The notes: generated from the sequence alone by a model not told the origin. A stretch of 64,000 nucleotides of DNA from Planosporangium thailandense (GCF_011947195.1 NZ_JAATVY010000001.1:186001-250000); one strand, 5' to 3'. Numbered from the stretch's first letter, positions 41,435 through 53,407 are shown. Numbers and translations are program-made.

Positions 41435-42364
41435 ATGACGCACCTGTCCGGACCGGTGATCGCCGTCGTCGGGCCGACCGCCGCCGGCAAGTCCGCGTTG
41501 AGCCTCGCGCTCGCGCACGCGCTCGGCGGGGAGGTGGTGAACGCCGACTCGATGCAGCTGTACCGGGGGATGGACATCGGCACGGCCAAGCTCACTCCGG
41601 CCGAGCGCGCGGGCGTACCGCACCACGTCCTGGACATCTGGGACGTCACCGAGCCGGCCAGCGTCGCGGTCTACCAGCGGCTGGCGCGCGCCGCGATCGA
41701 CGACGTGCTCGCCCGCGGCCGGGTTCCGCTGCTGGTCGGCGGGTCGGGTCTGTACGTGCGGGCGGTGCTGGAGGAGTTCGAGTTCCCCGGCACGGACCCG
41801 GCCCTGCGCGCCGACCTGGAGCGCGAACTGGCCGCCCACGGGCCGGCGCCGCTGTACGCCCGGCTCACGGCGGCGGATCCGGCCGCGGCGGCGCGGATCC
41901 TGCCCACCAACGGCCGGCGCATCGTGCGGGCCCTGGAGGTGATCGAACTCACCGGCGGGCGGTTCACCGCCGCCCTGCCGGAGCAGCCCAGACCGTACTA
42001 CCGCGCCTGCCAGGTCGGCGTCGACCTGGATTCGCAGCTGCTCGACGAGCGGATCGCGACCCGCGTCGACCACATGTGGGCCGCGGGGCTGGTCGACGAG
42101 GTGCGCGAGCTCGAGCGCCGCGGCCTGCGGGAGGGGCGCACCGCCAGCCGGGCCCTGGGCTACCAGCAGGTCCTGCGGTTCCTCGCGGGCGAGTACGCCG
42201 AGGCCGAGGCGCACGCGGAGACGATCAGGGCGACCCGTCGCTTCGTACGGCGTCAGCGGTCCTGGTTCCGGCGCGATCCGCGGATCCGGTGGCTCGACGC
42301 CGCGGCGCCGGACTTCGTCCCGGCGGCGTCTGCCGAAGCGGCAGCTTTCATCGCAGCGCGATGA
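41435..42364 (+). CDS. miaA: tRNA dimethylallyltransferase MiaA
   Basis: Transfers a dimethylallyl group to N6 of A37 in tRNAs reading UNN codons; MiaB then adds methylthio. The 309-residue product opens with AVVGPTAAGKSALSLALAHALGGEVVNADSMQLYRGMDIGTAK, containing the P-loop and the substrate-binding Asp-Ser. GVPHHVLDIWDVTEPASVA, VGGSGLYVRAVLEEFEFPG and FVRRQRSWFRRDPRIRWLD follow. ATG 41435 is chosen; an upstream in-frame start lacks conservation. dapF follows after 56 bases on the same strand. Confidence 0.97.
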   Translation: MTHLSGPVIAVVGPTAAGKSALSLALAHALGGEVVNADSMQLYRGMDIGTAKLTPAERAGVPHHVLDIWDVTEPASVAVYQRLARAAIDDVLARGRVPLLVGGSGLYVRAVLEEFEFPGTDPALRADLERELAAHGPAPLYARLTAADPAAAARILPTNGRRIVRALEVIELTGGRFTAALPEQPRPYYRACQVGVDLDSQLLDERIATRVDHMWAAGLVDEVRELERRGLREGRTASRALGYQQVLRFLAGEYAEAEAHAETIRATRRFVRRQRSWFRRDPRIRWLDAAAPDFVPAASAEAAAFIAAR

Positions 42365-42420
42365 TGCCGGGGCGCAAGCGTTCGCCGCGGTGTCATGATG
42401 TCGACGTGTTAGGAAACGGC

Positions 42421-43326
42421 ATGGCGATCACCTACGCCAAAGGGCATGGCACCGGCAACGACTTCGTCATCCTCCCCGACCCGGACGGGCTGCTGCCACT
42501 GACGCCCAGGCTGGTCGCCGCGCTGTGCGACCGCCGCCGGGGCATCGGCGCCGACGGCGTGCTGCGGGTCGTCCGGGCGGGCGCCCACCCCGAGGCCGTC
42601 CGGTACGCCGGCGCTGCCGAGTGGTTCATGGACTACTGGAACGCCGACGGCACGTACGCGGAGATGTGCGGCAACGGCGTGCGGGTGTTCGCGCGCTACC
42701 TCACCGAGGCCGGCTACGCGGCCGGCGGCGAGCTGACAATCGCGACCCGCGCCGGGGTGGTGCGCGCGGTGGTCACCGCCGACGAGGTCGCCGCCGGCCT
42801 GTCCAAACCCCGCGTGTACGGGCAGAGCGTGGCGAGGGTGGAGGGCCGCCGGTACGACGGCGCGGCCGTCGACGTGGGCAATCCGCACCTGGTCTGCCGG
42901 GTGGCCGGCACCAGGGAGCTGGCCGGTCTCGACCTGTCCACCTCGCCGGAGTTCAGCGACGCGGACTTCCCGTCCGGCGTCAACGTCGAGTTCTCGGCGC
43001 CGGGCGTGGTGGCGGTCCCGGGCGCACACGCGCACGTGCGGATGCGCGTGTACGAGCGCGGCTCCGGGGAGACGCTGTCGTGCGGATCGGGCGCGTGCGC
43101 GGTGGCGGCCGTGGCGCTGGCCGACGCCGGCCTGAGCGCCGGGACGGTCGCCGTCGACGTGCCGGGCGGCCGCCTCACCGTCGTGCTCGACGAGGAGACG
43201 TGCTGGCTGGCAGGTCCCGCGGTGATCGTGGCGAACGGGACGGTGGACACCGAGGCGCTCGACGTACGGCTGCCCGGGCCGGACGGCTCGCGGCCGGTCG
43301 GCGTGGCCGGGGCCGGGGCGAAGTAG
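42421..43326 (+). CDS. dapF: Diaminopimelate epimerase
   Basis: Converts LL- to meso-diaminopimelate for lysine and peptidoglycan. PLP-independent two-base mechanism: the catalytic cysteines are Cys83 (NADGTYAEMCGNG) and Cys221 (ETLSCGSGACA). KGHGTGNDFVILPD at the N-terminus and DVGNPHLVCRVA are also family signatures. Of 301 residues, the last 20 are Gly/Ala-rich and reach into a 24-bp repeat. The AGGAAA site precedes ATG 42421. It converges on the malic enzyme gene and ends near a bidirectional hairpin. Confidence 0.97.
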   Translation: MAITYAKGHGTGNDFVILPDPDGLLPLTPRLVAALCDRRRGIGADGVLRVVRAGAHPEAVRYAGAAEWFMDYWNADGTYAEMCGNGVRVFARYLTEAGYAAGGELTIATRAGVVRAVVTADEVAAGLSKPRVYGQSVARVEGRRYDGAAVDVGNPHLVCRVAGTRELAGLDLSTSPEFSDADFPSGVNVEFSAPGVVAVPGAHAHVRMRVYERGSGETLSCGSGACAVAAVALADAGLSAGTVAVDVPGGRLTVVLDEETCWLAGPAVIVANGTVDTEALDVRLPGPDGSRPVGVAGAGAK

Positions 43327-43354
43327 CTCACCGGGGCCGGGGTGAAGTAGCTCA
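43307..43354. repeat. 24-bp tandem repeat over the dapF stop
   Basis: Units 43307-43330 and 43331-43354 (CCGGGGCCGGGG-Y-GAAGTAGCTCA) differ at one base. The dapF TAG lies in the first unit and its surroundings are copied in the second. Confidence 0.85.
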
Positions 43355-43392
43355 CCGGGGGCGGGGCGGCGCCTGCGTCGCCCCGCCCCCGG
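43355..43392. terminator. Bidirectional terminator between dapF and malic enzyme gene
   Basis: CCGGGGGCGGGGCG (43355-43368) pairs perfectly with CGCCCCGCCCCCGG (43379-43392), a 14-bp stem with a 10-base loop between two convergent genes. Confidence 0.88.
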
Positions 43393-43398
43393 TCGGCG

Positions 43399-44928
43399 TC
43401 ACTGCGCCGACGGGTCCGGCAGCAGCGGCGGCGCGTCGACGGTGGTCCGCAGGATGTCGGCCGCCGCGTTCGCGTGGTACCCGTCGGTCGGGAACCCGTC
43501 CTCGGCGCCCAGGCCCTCGCCCGGCCGTACGGTCTCCTCGCCCTTGGCCACGGCGCGCACGGCCGCCGCGACCGCCGGCGCCACCCGCGCGTCGAACACG
43601 CTGGGCACGATGACGCTGGCGTTGAGCTTGTCCGCGCCGACGGTGTCGGCGATGGCCCGGGCCGCCGCGAGCGCCATCTCGTCGGTGAACGCGCGCGCCT
43701 GCGCGTCGAGCATGCCGCGGAACACGCCCGGGAACGCCAGTACGTTGTTGATCTGGTTGGGCTGGTCGGAGCGGCCGGTGGCGACGATCGCGGCGTGCTC
43801 GCGGGCGGCGCGCGGGTCCACCTCGGGGTCGGGGTTGGCGAGGGCGAACACGATCGAGTCGGGCGCCATCGTGGCGATGTCGTCGCCGGTGAGCAGGTTG
43901 GGTGCGCTCACGCCGATGAACACGTCGGCGCCCCGGACCGCGCCGCGCAGGTCGCCGCTGAAGTTTTCGCGGTTGGTGTTGTCGGCGAGCCACTGCCACG
44001 ACTCGTTCAGCCCCGGCATGCCCCGGTACAGGGCGCCCGGCCGGTCGGTCGCGATCAGGTCGCCCACGCCCTGCCGGAGCAGCAGCTTCATGATCGCTGT
44101 GCCGGCGGCGCCCGCGCCGGACACCACCACGCGTACGTCGGCCAGCTTCTTGCCGACCACCCGCAGGGCGTTGGTGAGCGCGGCGAGCACACAGATCGCG
44201 GTGCCGTGCTGGTCGTCGTGGAAGACCGGGATGTCGAGCATCTCGCGCAGCCGGGCCTCGATCTCGAAGCAGCGCGGCGCGGCGATGTCTTCGAGGTTGA
44301 TGCCGCCGTACGCCGGCGCGATCGCCTTCACGATGTTGACGATCTCGTCGGTGTCCTGGGTGTCGAGCACGACCGGCCAGGCGTCGACCCCGGCGAACCG
44401 CTTGAACAGGGCGGCCTTACCCTCCATCACCGGCAGCGCGGCGGCCGGGCCCAGGTTGCCCAGGCCCAGGACGGCCGTGCCGTCCGTGACGACCGCGACG
44501 GTGTTGCGCTTGATCGTCAGGCGTCGGGCGTCGTCGGGGTTCTCGGCGATCGCCAGGCAGACCCGGGCGACGCCCGGCGTGTAGGCCCGGGACAGCTCGT
44601 CACGGGTGCGCAGCGCGACCTTCGGCGTTACTTCGATCTTGCCGCCGAGGTGCAGCAGGAACGTACGGTCGGAGACTTTGCGCACCTCGACCCCGTCCAG
44701 CGCCTCCAACGCGCCGACGACCTGGTCGGCGTGGGCTGCGTCGGCGGTGTCGCAGGTGAGGTCGGCGATGATGGCGGTCTGGTCGGAGTCCACCACGTCG
44801 AGTGCGGTCACGACGGCGCCCGCCTCGCCGACGGCGGTGGTGAGCCGGCCGATCGCGGAGGCGTCGGCGGTCACGGCGACCCGGATGGTGATGGAGAACC
44901 CTGCGCTGGGAAGACGACGTGCGGTCAC
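43399..44928 (-). CDS. NAD-dependent malic enzyme with N-terminal ACT domain
   Basis: Oxidatively decarboxylates malate to pyruvate. Residues 1-90 form an ACT-like regulatory domain (FSITIRVAVTADASAIGRLTTAVGEAGAVVTALDVVDSDQ). The catalytic part shows SRAYTPGVARVCLAIAENP, VAVVTDGTAVLGLGNLGPAAALPVMEGKA (with the catalytic Lys), VFHDDQHGTAICVLAAL (metal site), the Rossmann motif SGAGAAGTAIMKLL, and FALANPDPEVDP. Total 509 residues. GTG 44928 starts it; it is divergent from hflX, and their starts are 149 bases apart. ACT domains usually imply allosteric control by an amino acid (family knowledge). Confidence 0.94.
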   Translation of the reverse strand: MTARRLPSAGFSITIRVAVTADASAIGRLTTAVGEAGAVVTALDVVDSDQTAIIADLTCDTADAAHADQVVGALEALDGVEVRKVSDRTFLLHLGGKIEVTPKVALRTRDELSRAYTPGVARVCLAIAENPDDARRLTIKRNTVAVVTDGTAVLGLGNLGPAAALPVMEGKAALFKRFAGVDAWPVVLDTQDTDEIVNIVKAIAPAYGGINLEDIAAPRCFEIEARLREMLDIPVFHDDQHGTAICVLAALTNALRVVGKKLADVRVVVSGAGAAGTAIMKLLLRQGVGDLIATDRPGALYRGMPGLNESWQWLADNTNRENFSGDLRGAVRGADVFIGVSAPNLLTGDDIATMAPDSIVFALANPDPEVDPRAAREHAAIVATGRSDQPNQINNVLAFPGVFRGMLDAQARAFTDEMALAAARAIADTVGADKLNASVIVPSVFDARVAPAVAAAVRAVAKGEETVRPGEGLGAEDGFPTDGYHANAAADILRTTVDAPPLLPDPSAQ

Positions 44929-45077
44929 GGCGTTCTATTTTGAGGCCACCACGATCCGGTGGCGACGACCGCCCCGCCCATATTCGTACTTATCTCGTCA
45001 GGTACTGGGTATCGGGGGCTCGTGACAGGGCGCAATGCAGGTGCGTCACCTGTCACGACGTGACACGATCGGAAGCG

Positions 45078-46601
45078 ATGCGAGAAGGAAACGTGAAAGC
45101 TTCGTACGACGTGAAGACTCCGTACGACCTGGACCTGGACCTCGACGTCGAGCTGGACGCCCTGCGGGCCCCGGCACGGGGATTCGAGGACGTGGACACC
45201 GACGACGCCACGACCGGCGAGCTGGAGCTGGAAGAGCGCCACGCGCTACGCCGGGTCGCCGGCCTGTCGACCGAGCTGTCCGACATCACCGAGGTCGAGT
45301 ACCGGCAGCTCCGGCTGGAGCGGGTGGTCCTCGTCGGCGTCTGGACCGAGGGCACCGCCGCGGACGCCGACAACAGCCTCGCCGAGCTGGCGGCGCTGGC
45401 CGAGACGGCCGGCTCGCAGGTGCTCGACGGACTGGTCCAGCGCCGTAGCCGGCCCGACCCGTCGACCTACATCGGCCGCGGCAAGGTCGCCGAGCTGCGC
45501 TCCATCGTCGTGGCGACCGGCGCCGACACCGTCATCTGCGACGGCGAGCTGTCCCCGTCCCAGCTGCGCAACCTGGAAAACGAGGTCAAGGTCAAGGTCA
45601 TCGACCGGACCGCGCTGATCCTCGACATCTTCGCCCAGCACGCCAAGAGCAAAGAGGGCAAGGCGCAGGTCGAGCTGGCGCAGCTGCAGTACTTCCTGCC
45701 GCGACTGCGCGGTTGGGGTGAGGCGATGAGCCGGCAGGCCGGTGGCTCCGTCAGCGGCAACGGCGGGGTGGGTCTGCGCGGACCCGGTGAGACGAAGCTC
45801 GAGACCGACCGCCGGCGCATCCGTACCCGGATCTCCCGGCTCAAGCGCGAGATCGCGGGGATGGCGACGATCCGTGAGACGAAGCGGGCCGGGCGCCGGC
45901 AGCGCCAGGTGCCGAGCGTCGCGATCGCCGGGTACACCAACGCCGGCAAGTCGAGCCTGATCAACCGGTTGACGGGTGCCGGGCTGCTGGTGGAGAACGC
46001 GCTGTTCGCCACCCTCGACACCACGACGCGCCGGGCCCGCGCGGCCGACGGCCGGCTCTACACCCTCTCCGACACCGTCGGGTTCGTCCGGCACCTGCCG
46101 CACCAGCTGGTGGAGGCGTTCCGGTCGACGCTCGAGGAGGTCGCCGAGGCGGACCTCGTGCTGCACGTGGTCGACGCCAGCCACCCGGACCCCGAGGAGC
46201 AGGTGCGGGCGGTACGCGAGGTGCTCGCCGAGGTCGGCGCCGACAAGGTGGCCGAGCTGCTCGTGGTCAACAAGATCGACGCGGCCGACGAGGAGACGCT
46301 GCTGCGCCTGAAGGGCGAGTGGCCGCACGCGGTCTTCGTGTCCGCCCGTAGCGGCGGCGGCCTGGCCGAGCTGCGGACGGCGATCGAGGACCGGCTGCCC
46401 TGGCCGGCCGTGGAGGTGCGCGCCTGCGTGCCCTACGACCGCGGTGACCTCGTCGCCCGGGCGCACTCGACCGGTGAGGTGCTCGGGACCGAGCACACGA
46501 GCGAGGGAACGGTTCTGCACGTACGGGTGCCCGAGGCGCTCGCGGCGGAGCTGGCCCCGTACGCCCTCGAAAGCCGGCCCAAGGCCGACCACGCGGCGTA
46601 G
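45078..46601 (+). CDS. hflX: GTPase HflX
   Basis: Ribosome-associated GTPase that splits stalled or hibernating 70S ribosomes. Of 507 residues, about the first 60 are an acidic actinobacterial extension. Then come the HflX domain (ERVVLVGVWTEG, RRSRPDPSTYIGRGKVAELR, GPGETKLETDRRRIRTRI) and the G domain: G1 GYTNAGKSS, G3 DTVGF, G4 NKID, G5 VSARSGGG-like. ATG 45078 and GTG 45093 both have ribosome sites (GGAAG and AAGGA); I take the first. A hairpin follows the stop. Confidence 0.95.
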   Translation: MREGNVKASYDVKTPYDLDLDLDVELDALRAPARGFEDVDTDDATTGELELEERHALRRVAGLSTELSDITEVEYRQLRLERVVLVGVWTEGTAADADNSLAELAALAETAGSQVLDGLVQRRSRPDPSTYIGRGKVAELRSIVVATGADTVICDGELSPSQLRNLENEVKVKVIDRTALILDIFAQHAKSKEGKAQVELAQLQYFLPRLRGWGEAMSRQAGGSVSGNGGVGLRGPGETKLETDRRRIRTRISRLKREIAGMATIRETKRAGRRQRQVPSVAIAGYTNAGKSSLINRLTGAGLLVENALFATLDTTTRRARAADGRLYTLSDTVGFVRHLPHQLVEAFRSTLEEVAEADLVLHVVDASHPDPEEQVRAVREVLAEVGADKVAELLVVNKIDAADEETLLRLKGEWPHAVFVSARSGGGLAELRTAIEDRLPWPAVEVRACVPYDRGDLVARAHSTGEVLGTEHTSEGTVLHVRVPEALAAELAPYALESRPKADHAA

Positions 46602-46646
46602 TCGGGGGTGGCCACCCGGCCATAGTTGGGCCCGGCCAACCCCCGA
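46602..46646 (+). terminator. Hairpin after hflX
   Basis: TCGGGGGTGGCC (46602-46613) pairs with GGCCAACCCCCGA (46634-46646) with one bulged A. It starts right after the stop codon. Confidence 0.6.
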
Positions 46647-46675
46647 ATCGCCGTCGTCTCTGCCAGACTGGTGCG

Positions 46676-48295
46676 ATGCGAAGATTGGGCCTGCTGGTCA
46701 TCGGGGTAGGGACGGCGGCTTTCGGGCTGGCCACCCCGGCTCTCGCCGACCCCAGCCCGGCGCCGGCCGGCCCGGGTCAACCCGCCGATGTGGCATGCAC
46801 TCTGAGTGACCCCCAGCTGATCGGGCTGACCGGCCTGTTGGCGCGGCCGGGCGGCGGCTACGTGCTGGCCAACACCAGCCCCCAGCAGGCGAACCCCATG
46901 CGGGTCTACTACCTGGACAGCAAGTGCAAGGTCGACAAGGCCGTGTCGTACCCCGCGGCGGCCCGCGACCCGGAGGACCTCGCGGTCGCGTCCGACGGCA
47001 CGGTGTGGGTGGCCGACATCGGCGACAACCCCAGCAACGGGGGGGAACGGCGACAGACCATCGCGCTGTGGAAGGTGCCGTCCAACGGCGGCAACCCCGT
47101 CATCTACCGCCTGGCCTACCCCGACGGCCAGCATGACGCCAAGGCGCTGCTGTTCGGCCCCGGCGACACGCCGATCATCGTCACCAAGGAGTCCAGCGGC
47201 ACCGCCCAGATCTACGAGCCGACCGGGCCGTTGCAGCCCAACACAAGGCAGGGCGTGCCGCTCAAGAACGTCGGGTCGTGGAAGCCCACGCGCACCGGCA
47301 CCGCCAACTTTCTCGGCGCAACGGGCCAGATCCTGGTGACGGGCGCGGCGCAGTCACCCGACCGCAAGCGGGTCGCGCTGCGCACGTACTCCGACGCGTA
47401 CGAGTGGAACGTGCCCGACGGCGACGTCGTCAAGGCGATCACGACCGGCAAGCCCCGGATCACGCCCCTCGCCGGAGAAAACCAGGGCGAGGCGATCGCG
47501 TACAGCGCCGACGGGGCGTCGTACCTGACCTGTTCCAGCCAGACGGGGCCGAGCCAGATCCTGCGTTACCGGCCGGCCGCCGCCGTGGCCGGGAAGGCGG
47601 TCCCCACGACCGGTAAGGCGGCCAAGAAGGCCGACAGCCGCCCGTGGTTCCAGAAGCTGTCCCTGCCGCAGCTCATCGACGTCGTCGCCGGAGTCGGCGT
47701 GCTGGGCCTGGTACTGGTCGTCGTCGGCGTGCTCGGTATCCGCCGGTCGCGCAAGACGCGGCGGGCCGCTGTCGCGGCCGGCCGGACGGATTCGCAGGCG
47801 ACCGGCGCGTGGCAGGGCGATCCGGGCTCCGGCCCCGATACCGGGTCGGCCGCCGCGGATCGCCGGCAGGCCGGGCGTGGCGGGGCTCCGGCCGGCGCCG
47901 GGCAGCCCGCTCGCGCCGGCGTCGCGGTTCCGGGCGGCGCCGGGCGGCCCGGTCGCGCCGAGGTCGCGGCTCCGGCACCGCCGGACGCCAAGCGGCAGGG
48001 CCGCGCTTCGGTGGCGCCTCCGGACCCGCAGCGGAGCGGTCCCGCTCAACCGGCGCGCAGCGGTCCCGCTCAACCGGCGCGCAGCGGTCAACCGGTCGGC
48101 GGAGGCCAACCGCCGGCCCGCGGCGGTCAACCGCCCCGTGGCGGTCAACCTTCCCGCGATGGCGGCGGCAAGATATACGGCGGTGGGTATGCCGGGTCGG
48201 GTCCGGACCAGCGGGGCGGGCGTCAGGGGTTCGCGCCGCCGGGGTACCGGCCGGACCGCGACGGCGACGCCAGGTACTTTCCCGAGCGCTTCTAG
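46676..48295 (+). CDS. Secreted, membrane-anchored beta-propeller-like protein
   Basis: A 539-residue exported protein. Signal peptide MRRLGLLVIGVGTAAFGLATPALA is followed by a 290-residue domain with propeller-like strands: DPEDLAVASDGTVWVADIGDNPSNGGERR, KALLFGPGDTPIIVTKES and NQGEAIAYSADGASYL. A TM helix (VVAGVGVLGLVLVVVGVLGI) comes near residue 345, then a 180-residue disordered tail rich in Gly, Pro, Gln and Arg with repeats such as RSGPAQPA and RGGQPP. The globular part faces the outside, and the basic tail is cytoplasmic. No enzyme motif is seen. It converges on lexA across a perfect 15-bp hairpin. Confidence 0.85.
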   Translation: MRRLGLLVIGVGTAAFGLATPALADPSPAPAGPGQPADVACTLSDPQLIGLTGLLARPGGGYVLANTSPQQANPMRVYYLDSKCKVDKAVSYPAAARDPEDLAVASDGTVWVADIGDNPSNGGERRQTIALWKVPSNGGNPVIYRLAYPDGQHDAKALLFGPGDTPIIVTKESSGTAQIYEPTGPLQPNTRQGVPLKNVGSWKPTRTGTANFLGATGQILVTGAAQSPDRKRVALRTYSDAYEWNVPDGDVVKAITTGKPRITPLAGENQGEAIAYSADGASYLTCSSQTGPSQILRYRPAAAVAGKAVPTTGKAAKKADSRPWFQKLSLPQLIDVVAGVGVLGLVLVVVGVLGIRRSRKTRRAAVAAGRTDSQATGAWQGDPGSGPDTGSAAADRRQAGRGGAPAGAGQPARAGVAVPGGAGRPGRAEVAAPAPPDAKRQGRASVAPPDPQRSGPAQPARSGPAQPARSGQPVGGGQPPARGGQPPRGGQPSRDGGGKIYGGGYAGSGPDQRGGRQGFAPPGYRPDRDGDARYFPERF

Positions 48296-48302
48296 GACGA
48301 TC

Positions 48303-48335
48303 ACGGCCGGGGTGGTGAGTCACCACCCCGGCCGT
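48303..48335. terminator. Bidirectional terminator between propeller gene and lexA
   Basis: ACGGCCGGGGTGGTG (48303-48317) pairs perfectly with CACCACCCCGGCCGT (48321-48335), a 15-bp stem with a 3-base loop, between convergent genes. Confidence 0.9.
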
Positions 48336-48342
48336 TCGGCGT

Positions 48343-49200
48343 TCAGATCCGGCGCATCACGGTGACGACGCGGCCGAGGATGGTGGCGTCGTCGCCGGGG
48401 ATCGGGTCGAAGGCCGGGTTGTGCGGGATCAGCCAGACATGCCCGTCCCGGTTGCGGTACGTCTTGACGGTCGCCTCGCCGTCGATCATCGCGGCCACGA
48501 TCTCGCCGTTGTTCGCCGTGGGTTGCTGGCGCACCACGACCCAGTCGCCGTCGCAGATGGCCGCGTCGAGCATCGAATCGCCCTTGACCTGCAGCAGGAA
48601 CAAGGTGCCCTCGCCGACGAGCTCGCGGGGGAGCGGGAAGACGTCCTCGACGGCCTGCTCGGCGAGGATCGGGCCGCCGGCCGCGATACGACCCAGCATC
48701 GGCACGTACGCGGGCGTGGGCCGTGCGGCGCGGGCCGCCTCCTCCTGGTCGGTGACGAAGTCGCTCGGCGGGCGGATGTCGACCGCCCGCGGCCGGTTGG
48801 GGTCGCGCCGCAGGAAGCCCTTCCGCTCCAACTCCTTGAGCTGGTAGGCCACGCTCGACGGGGAGACCAGGCCGACCGCCTCACCGATCTCCCGGACGCT
48901 CGGCGGGTAGCCGTTGCGGTCGACCGAGCCCCGGATGAACTCGAGGATCCGTCGCTGGCGCTGGGTCAGATCGGGTGCGACGACGTCGGGGAACGCCGTC
49001 ACGACCGCCGTGACCGGCCGGATCTGGGGCTGGCCGGCGGGCGCCGAGCGGCCCCGTCGGGCTGCCGTCCGGCCACCGCGCGGCGCCGGACGGGCACCCG
49101 CGGAGGCGGCGCGGCCGTCCGGAGTGGGCGAGTGGTCGGGGTCGGGGTCCCTGCCGTCGGCCGGGGTTCCACTCGCGGGGTCGTCGGTGGCCACGTCCAT
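48343..49200 (-). CDS. lexA: SOS repressor LexA
   Basis: Represses DNA-damage genes and self-cleaves on contact with the RecA filament. The 285-residue product has a disordered 65-residue N-terminal extension, common in this group, then the winged helix ([44 protein letters not shown]). The cleavage site Ala-Gly lies in [12 protein letters not shown], and the catalytic dyad is Ser209 (GDSMLDAA) and Lys246 (EATVKTYR). Two LexA-box-like sites lie upstream at 49367-49396, consistent with autoregulation. It is divergent from nrdR across 547 bases. Confidence 0.97.
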   Translation of the reverse strand: MDVATDDPASGTPADGRDPDPDHSPTPDGRAASAGARPAPRGGRTAARRGRSAPAGQPQIRPVTAVVTAFPDVVAPDLTQRQRRILEFIRGSVDRNGYPPSVREIGEAVGLVSPSSVAYQLKELERKGFLRRDPNRPRAVDIRPPSDFVTDQEEAARAARPTPAYVPMLGRIAAGGPILAEQAVEDVFPLPRELVGEGTLFLLQVKGDSMLDAAICDGDWVVVRQQPTANNGEIVAAMIDGEATVKTYRNRDGHVWLIPHNPAFDPIPGDDATILGRVVTVMRRI

Positions 49201-49366
49201 CCTCCCTCGTCACATCGGCCGGCCGGGTGGGGGCCCGATTGGCGCGGATGCGTGATCGATATGCCGGTTGACGGTAGCGCCATGCGGCGACCGTTTCAAA
49301 CATCTGTACTAGTCCGTCGGCGTGTCGTGGTGCGGTGCTCGACACGGGACGCGCCTCTGGTATCCA

Positions 49367-49396
49367 TCGTACATCCGTTCGATAGAACGGCCGTTC
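49367..49396. promoter_or_regulatory. Tandem LexA (SOS) boxes upstream of lexA
   Basis: TCGTACATCCGTTCGA (49367-49382) matches TCGAAC-N4-GTTCGA at all but one position, and GAACGGCCGTTC (49385-49396) is a perfect GAAC-N4-GTTC palindrome. The two cores are 18 bases apart. They lie 167 bases upstream of lexA on the minus strand, so autoregulation is likely. Confidence 0.8.
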
Positions 49397-49624
49397 GAAG
49401 GGAGGGTTCCACTCTACCGGGTGCCGCGCTCCTGACCGGGCCGAACCTGTCGCGTCGCGCCGCCCCCGGCGCTGTCCGCCGTCTGTTCCAATGCCGGCAG
49501 CGACCTAATCCGTCCACACGCGTTAGACACGCGACACCTCGCACGCATAGGGCGAGTTGACTTGCGAATGATCGGCGCACAGCTTAACGTCGACCCCCAG
49601 ATGTAGTAGTTACATGGGTGTAAG

Positions 49625-49676
49625 ACGTCCACAGGTTGGGGTCGGTCGCCCACAGTTCATCCACACGTTATGCACA
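49625..49676 (+). promoter_or_regulatory. DnaA-box-like cluster upstream of nrdR
   Basis: TCATCCACA (49657-49665) fits the actinobacterial DnaA-box consensus; ACGTCCACA (49625-49633) and TTATGCACA (49668-49676) each differ at one position. All are in the same orientation, within 125 bases of the nrdR start. DnaA control of nucleotide reductase genes is known in E. coli; here it is inferred. Confidence 0.45.
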
Positions 49677-49747
49677 GTGGCACCCCCAGGTGGGTAGGTG
49701 TCGCTGTGCCCGCCATGCCCACTCTTCCCGCACGAGAGGCCGAGACG

Positions 49748-50239
49748 ATGCGCTGCCCGTACTGCCGGCACCCGGACTCCCGGGTCGTCGACTCGCGCGA
49801 GGCCGACGACGGTCAGCTGATCCGGCGGCGGCGGTCCTGCCCGGAGTGCGGCAAGCGGTTCACCACCGTCGAGGAGGCGGTGCTGGCGGTGGTCAAGCGC
49901 AGCGGGGTCACCGAGCCGTTCAGCCGGCCGAAGATCATCGCCGGGGTACGCAAGGCGTGCCAGGGGCGACCGGTCGATGATGACGCGCTCGCCGTGCTGG
50001 CCCAACGCGTCGAGGAGGCGGTCCGGGCCCGCGGCGCCGCCGAGGTGCCCAGCCACGAGGTCGGGCTGGCGATCCTCGGACCGCTCCGTGAGCTGGACGA
50101 GGTGGCTTATCTGAGGTTTGCGAGCGTCTACCGCTCGTTCGACTCGCTGGGGGACTTCGAGCGCGAGATCGCCGCGCTACGGGCCGACCGCGAGGAGCGG
50201 GTGGGGGGACGCGAGGTGGCGACGGCCGGAAACGGCTGA
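49748..50239 (+). CDS. nrdR: Transcriptional repressor NrdR
   Basis: NrdR represses ribonucleotide reductase genes and senses ATP/dATP. The 163-residue product has the N-terminal zinc ribbon [18 protein letters not shown] with CPYC and CPEC, followed by [18 protein letters not shown] and the ATP-cone ([24 protein letters not shown]). A C-terminal [25 protein letters not shown] segment is invariant in the family. I use ATG 49748 after GAGAGG; an upstream in-frame extension is not conserved. nrdJ follows 132 bases later and is likely co-transcribed. Confidence 0.97.
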   Translation: MRCPYCRHPDSRVVDSREADDGQLIRRRRSCPECGKRFTTVEEAVLAVVKRSGVTEPFSRPKIIAGVRKACQGRPVDDDALAVLAQRVEEAVRARGAAEVPSHEVGLAILGPLRELDEVAYLRFASVYRSFDSLGDFEREIAALRADREERVGGREVATAGNG

Positions 50240-50371
50240 GCTCAGGCGCCGACCGCGACGGCGCCCGCCCGCATGCGCGGGTCAGGACAGCGGTGTGTCA
50301 CGGAAGACGGACGGTACGGCGGGAGACATTCCGCGCCGGTGAAGAGACCATTGAAGATGGTGGGGGAAGGC

Positions 50372-53284
<2,913 letters not shown>

Positions 53285-53319
53285 CAGGAACCCATTTCTG
53301 GCGGTAAAACGCCTGGTCA

Positions 53320-53356
53320 GTTGGGGTAGCCGGCAAATCAGACCGGCTACCCCAAC
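53320..53356 (+). terminator. Strong hairpin after nrdJ
   Basis: GTTGGGGTAGCCGG (53320-53333) pairs perfectly with CCGGCTACCCCAAC (53343-53356), a 14-bp stem with a 9-base loop, 35 bases after the nrdJ stop. Confidence 0.88.
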
Positions 53357-53407
53357 GCTGGCTTTGACGGTCTCTATTGCATCCGATGCAAGGGAGTGGG
53401 TTCACCG

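Larger units (their letters stand above)
49201..49747. other. 547-base lexA-nrdR divergent regulatory region
   Basis: No gene. From left to right it holds the lexA leader, two LexA-like boxes (49367-49396), a stretch of lower GC from about 49500, the partly symmetric ATGTAGTAGTTACAT (49601-49615), a cluster of DnaA-box-like 9-mers (49625-49676) and the nrdR ribosome site. No confident NrdR box was found, though ATGTAGTAGTTACAT is the nearest candidate. Confidence 0.55.

Noticed and set aside
41012-42214. A 400-codon minus-strand open frame opposite miaA
   Set aside because: Antisense shadow; MiaA motifs are on the plus strand.
50240-50371. Possible cobalamin riboswitch before nrdJ
   Set aside because: The gap is only 132 bases and no B12-box or adjacent conserved core could be recognised.
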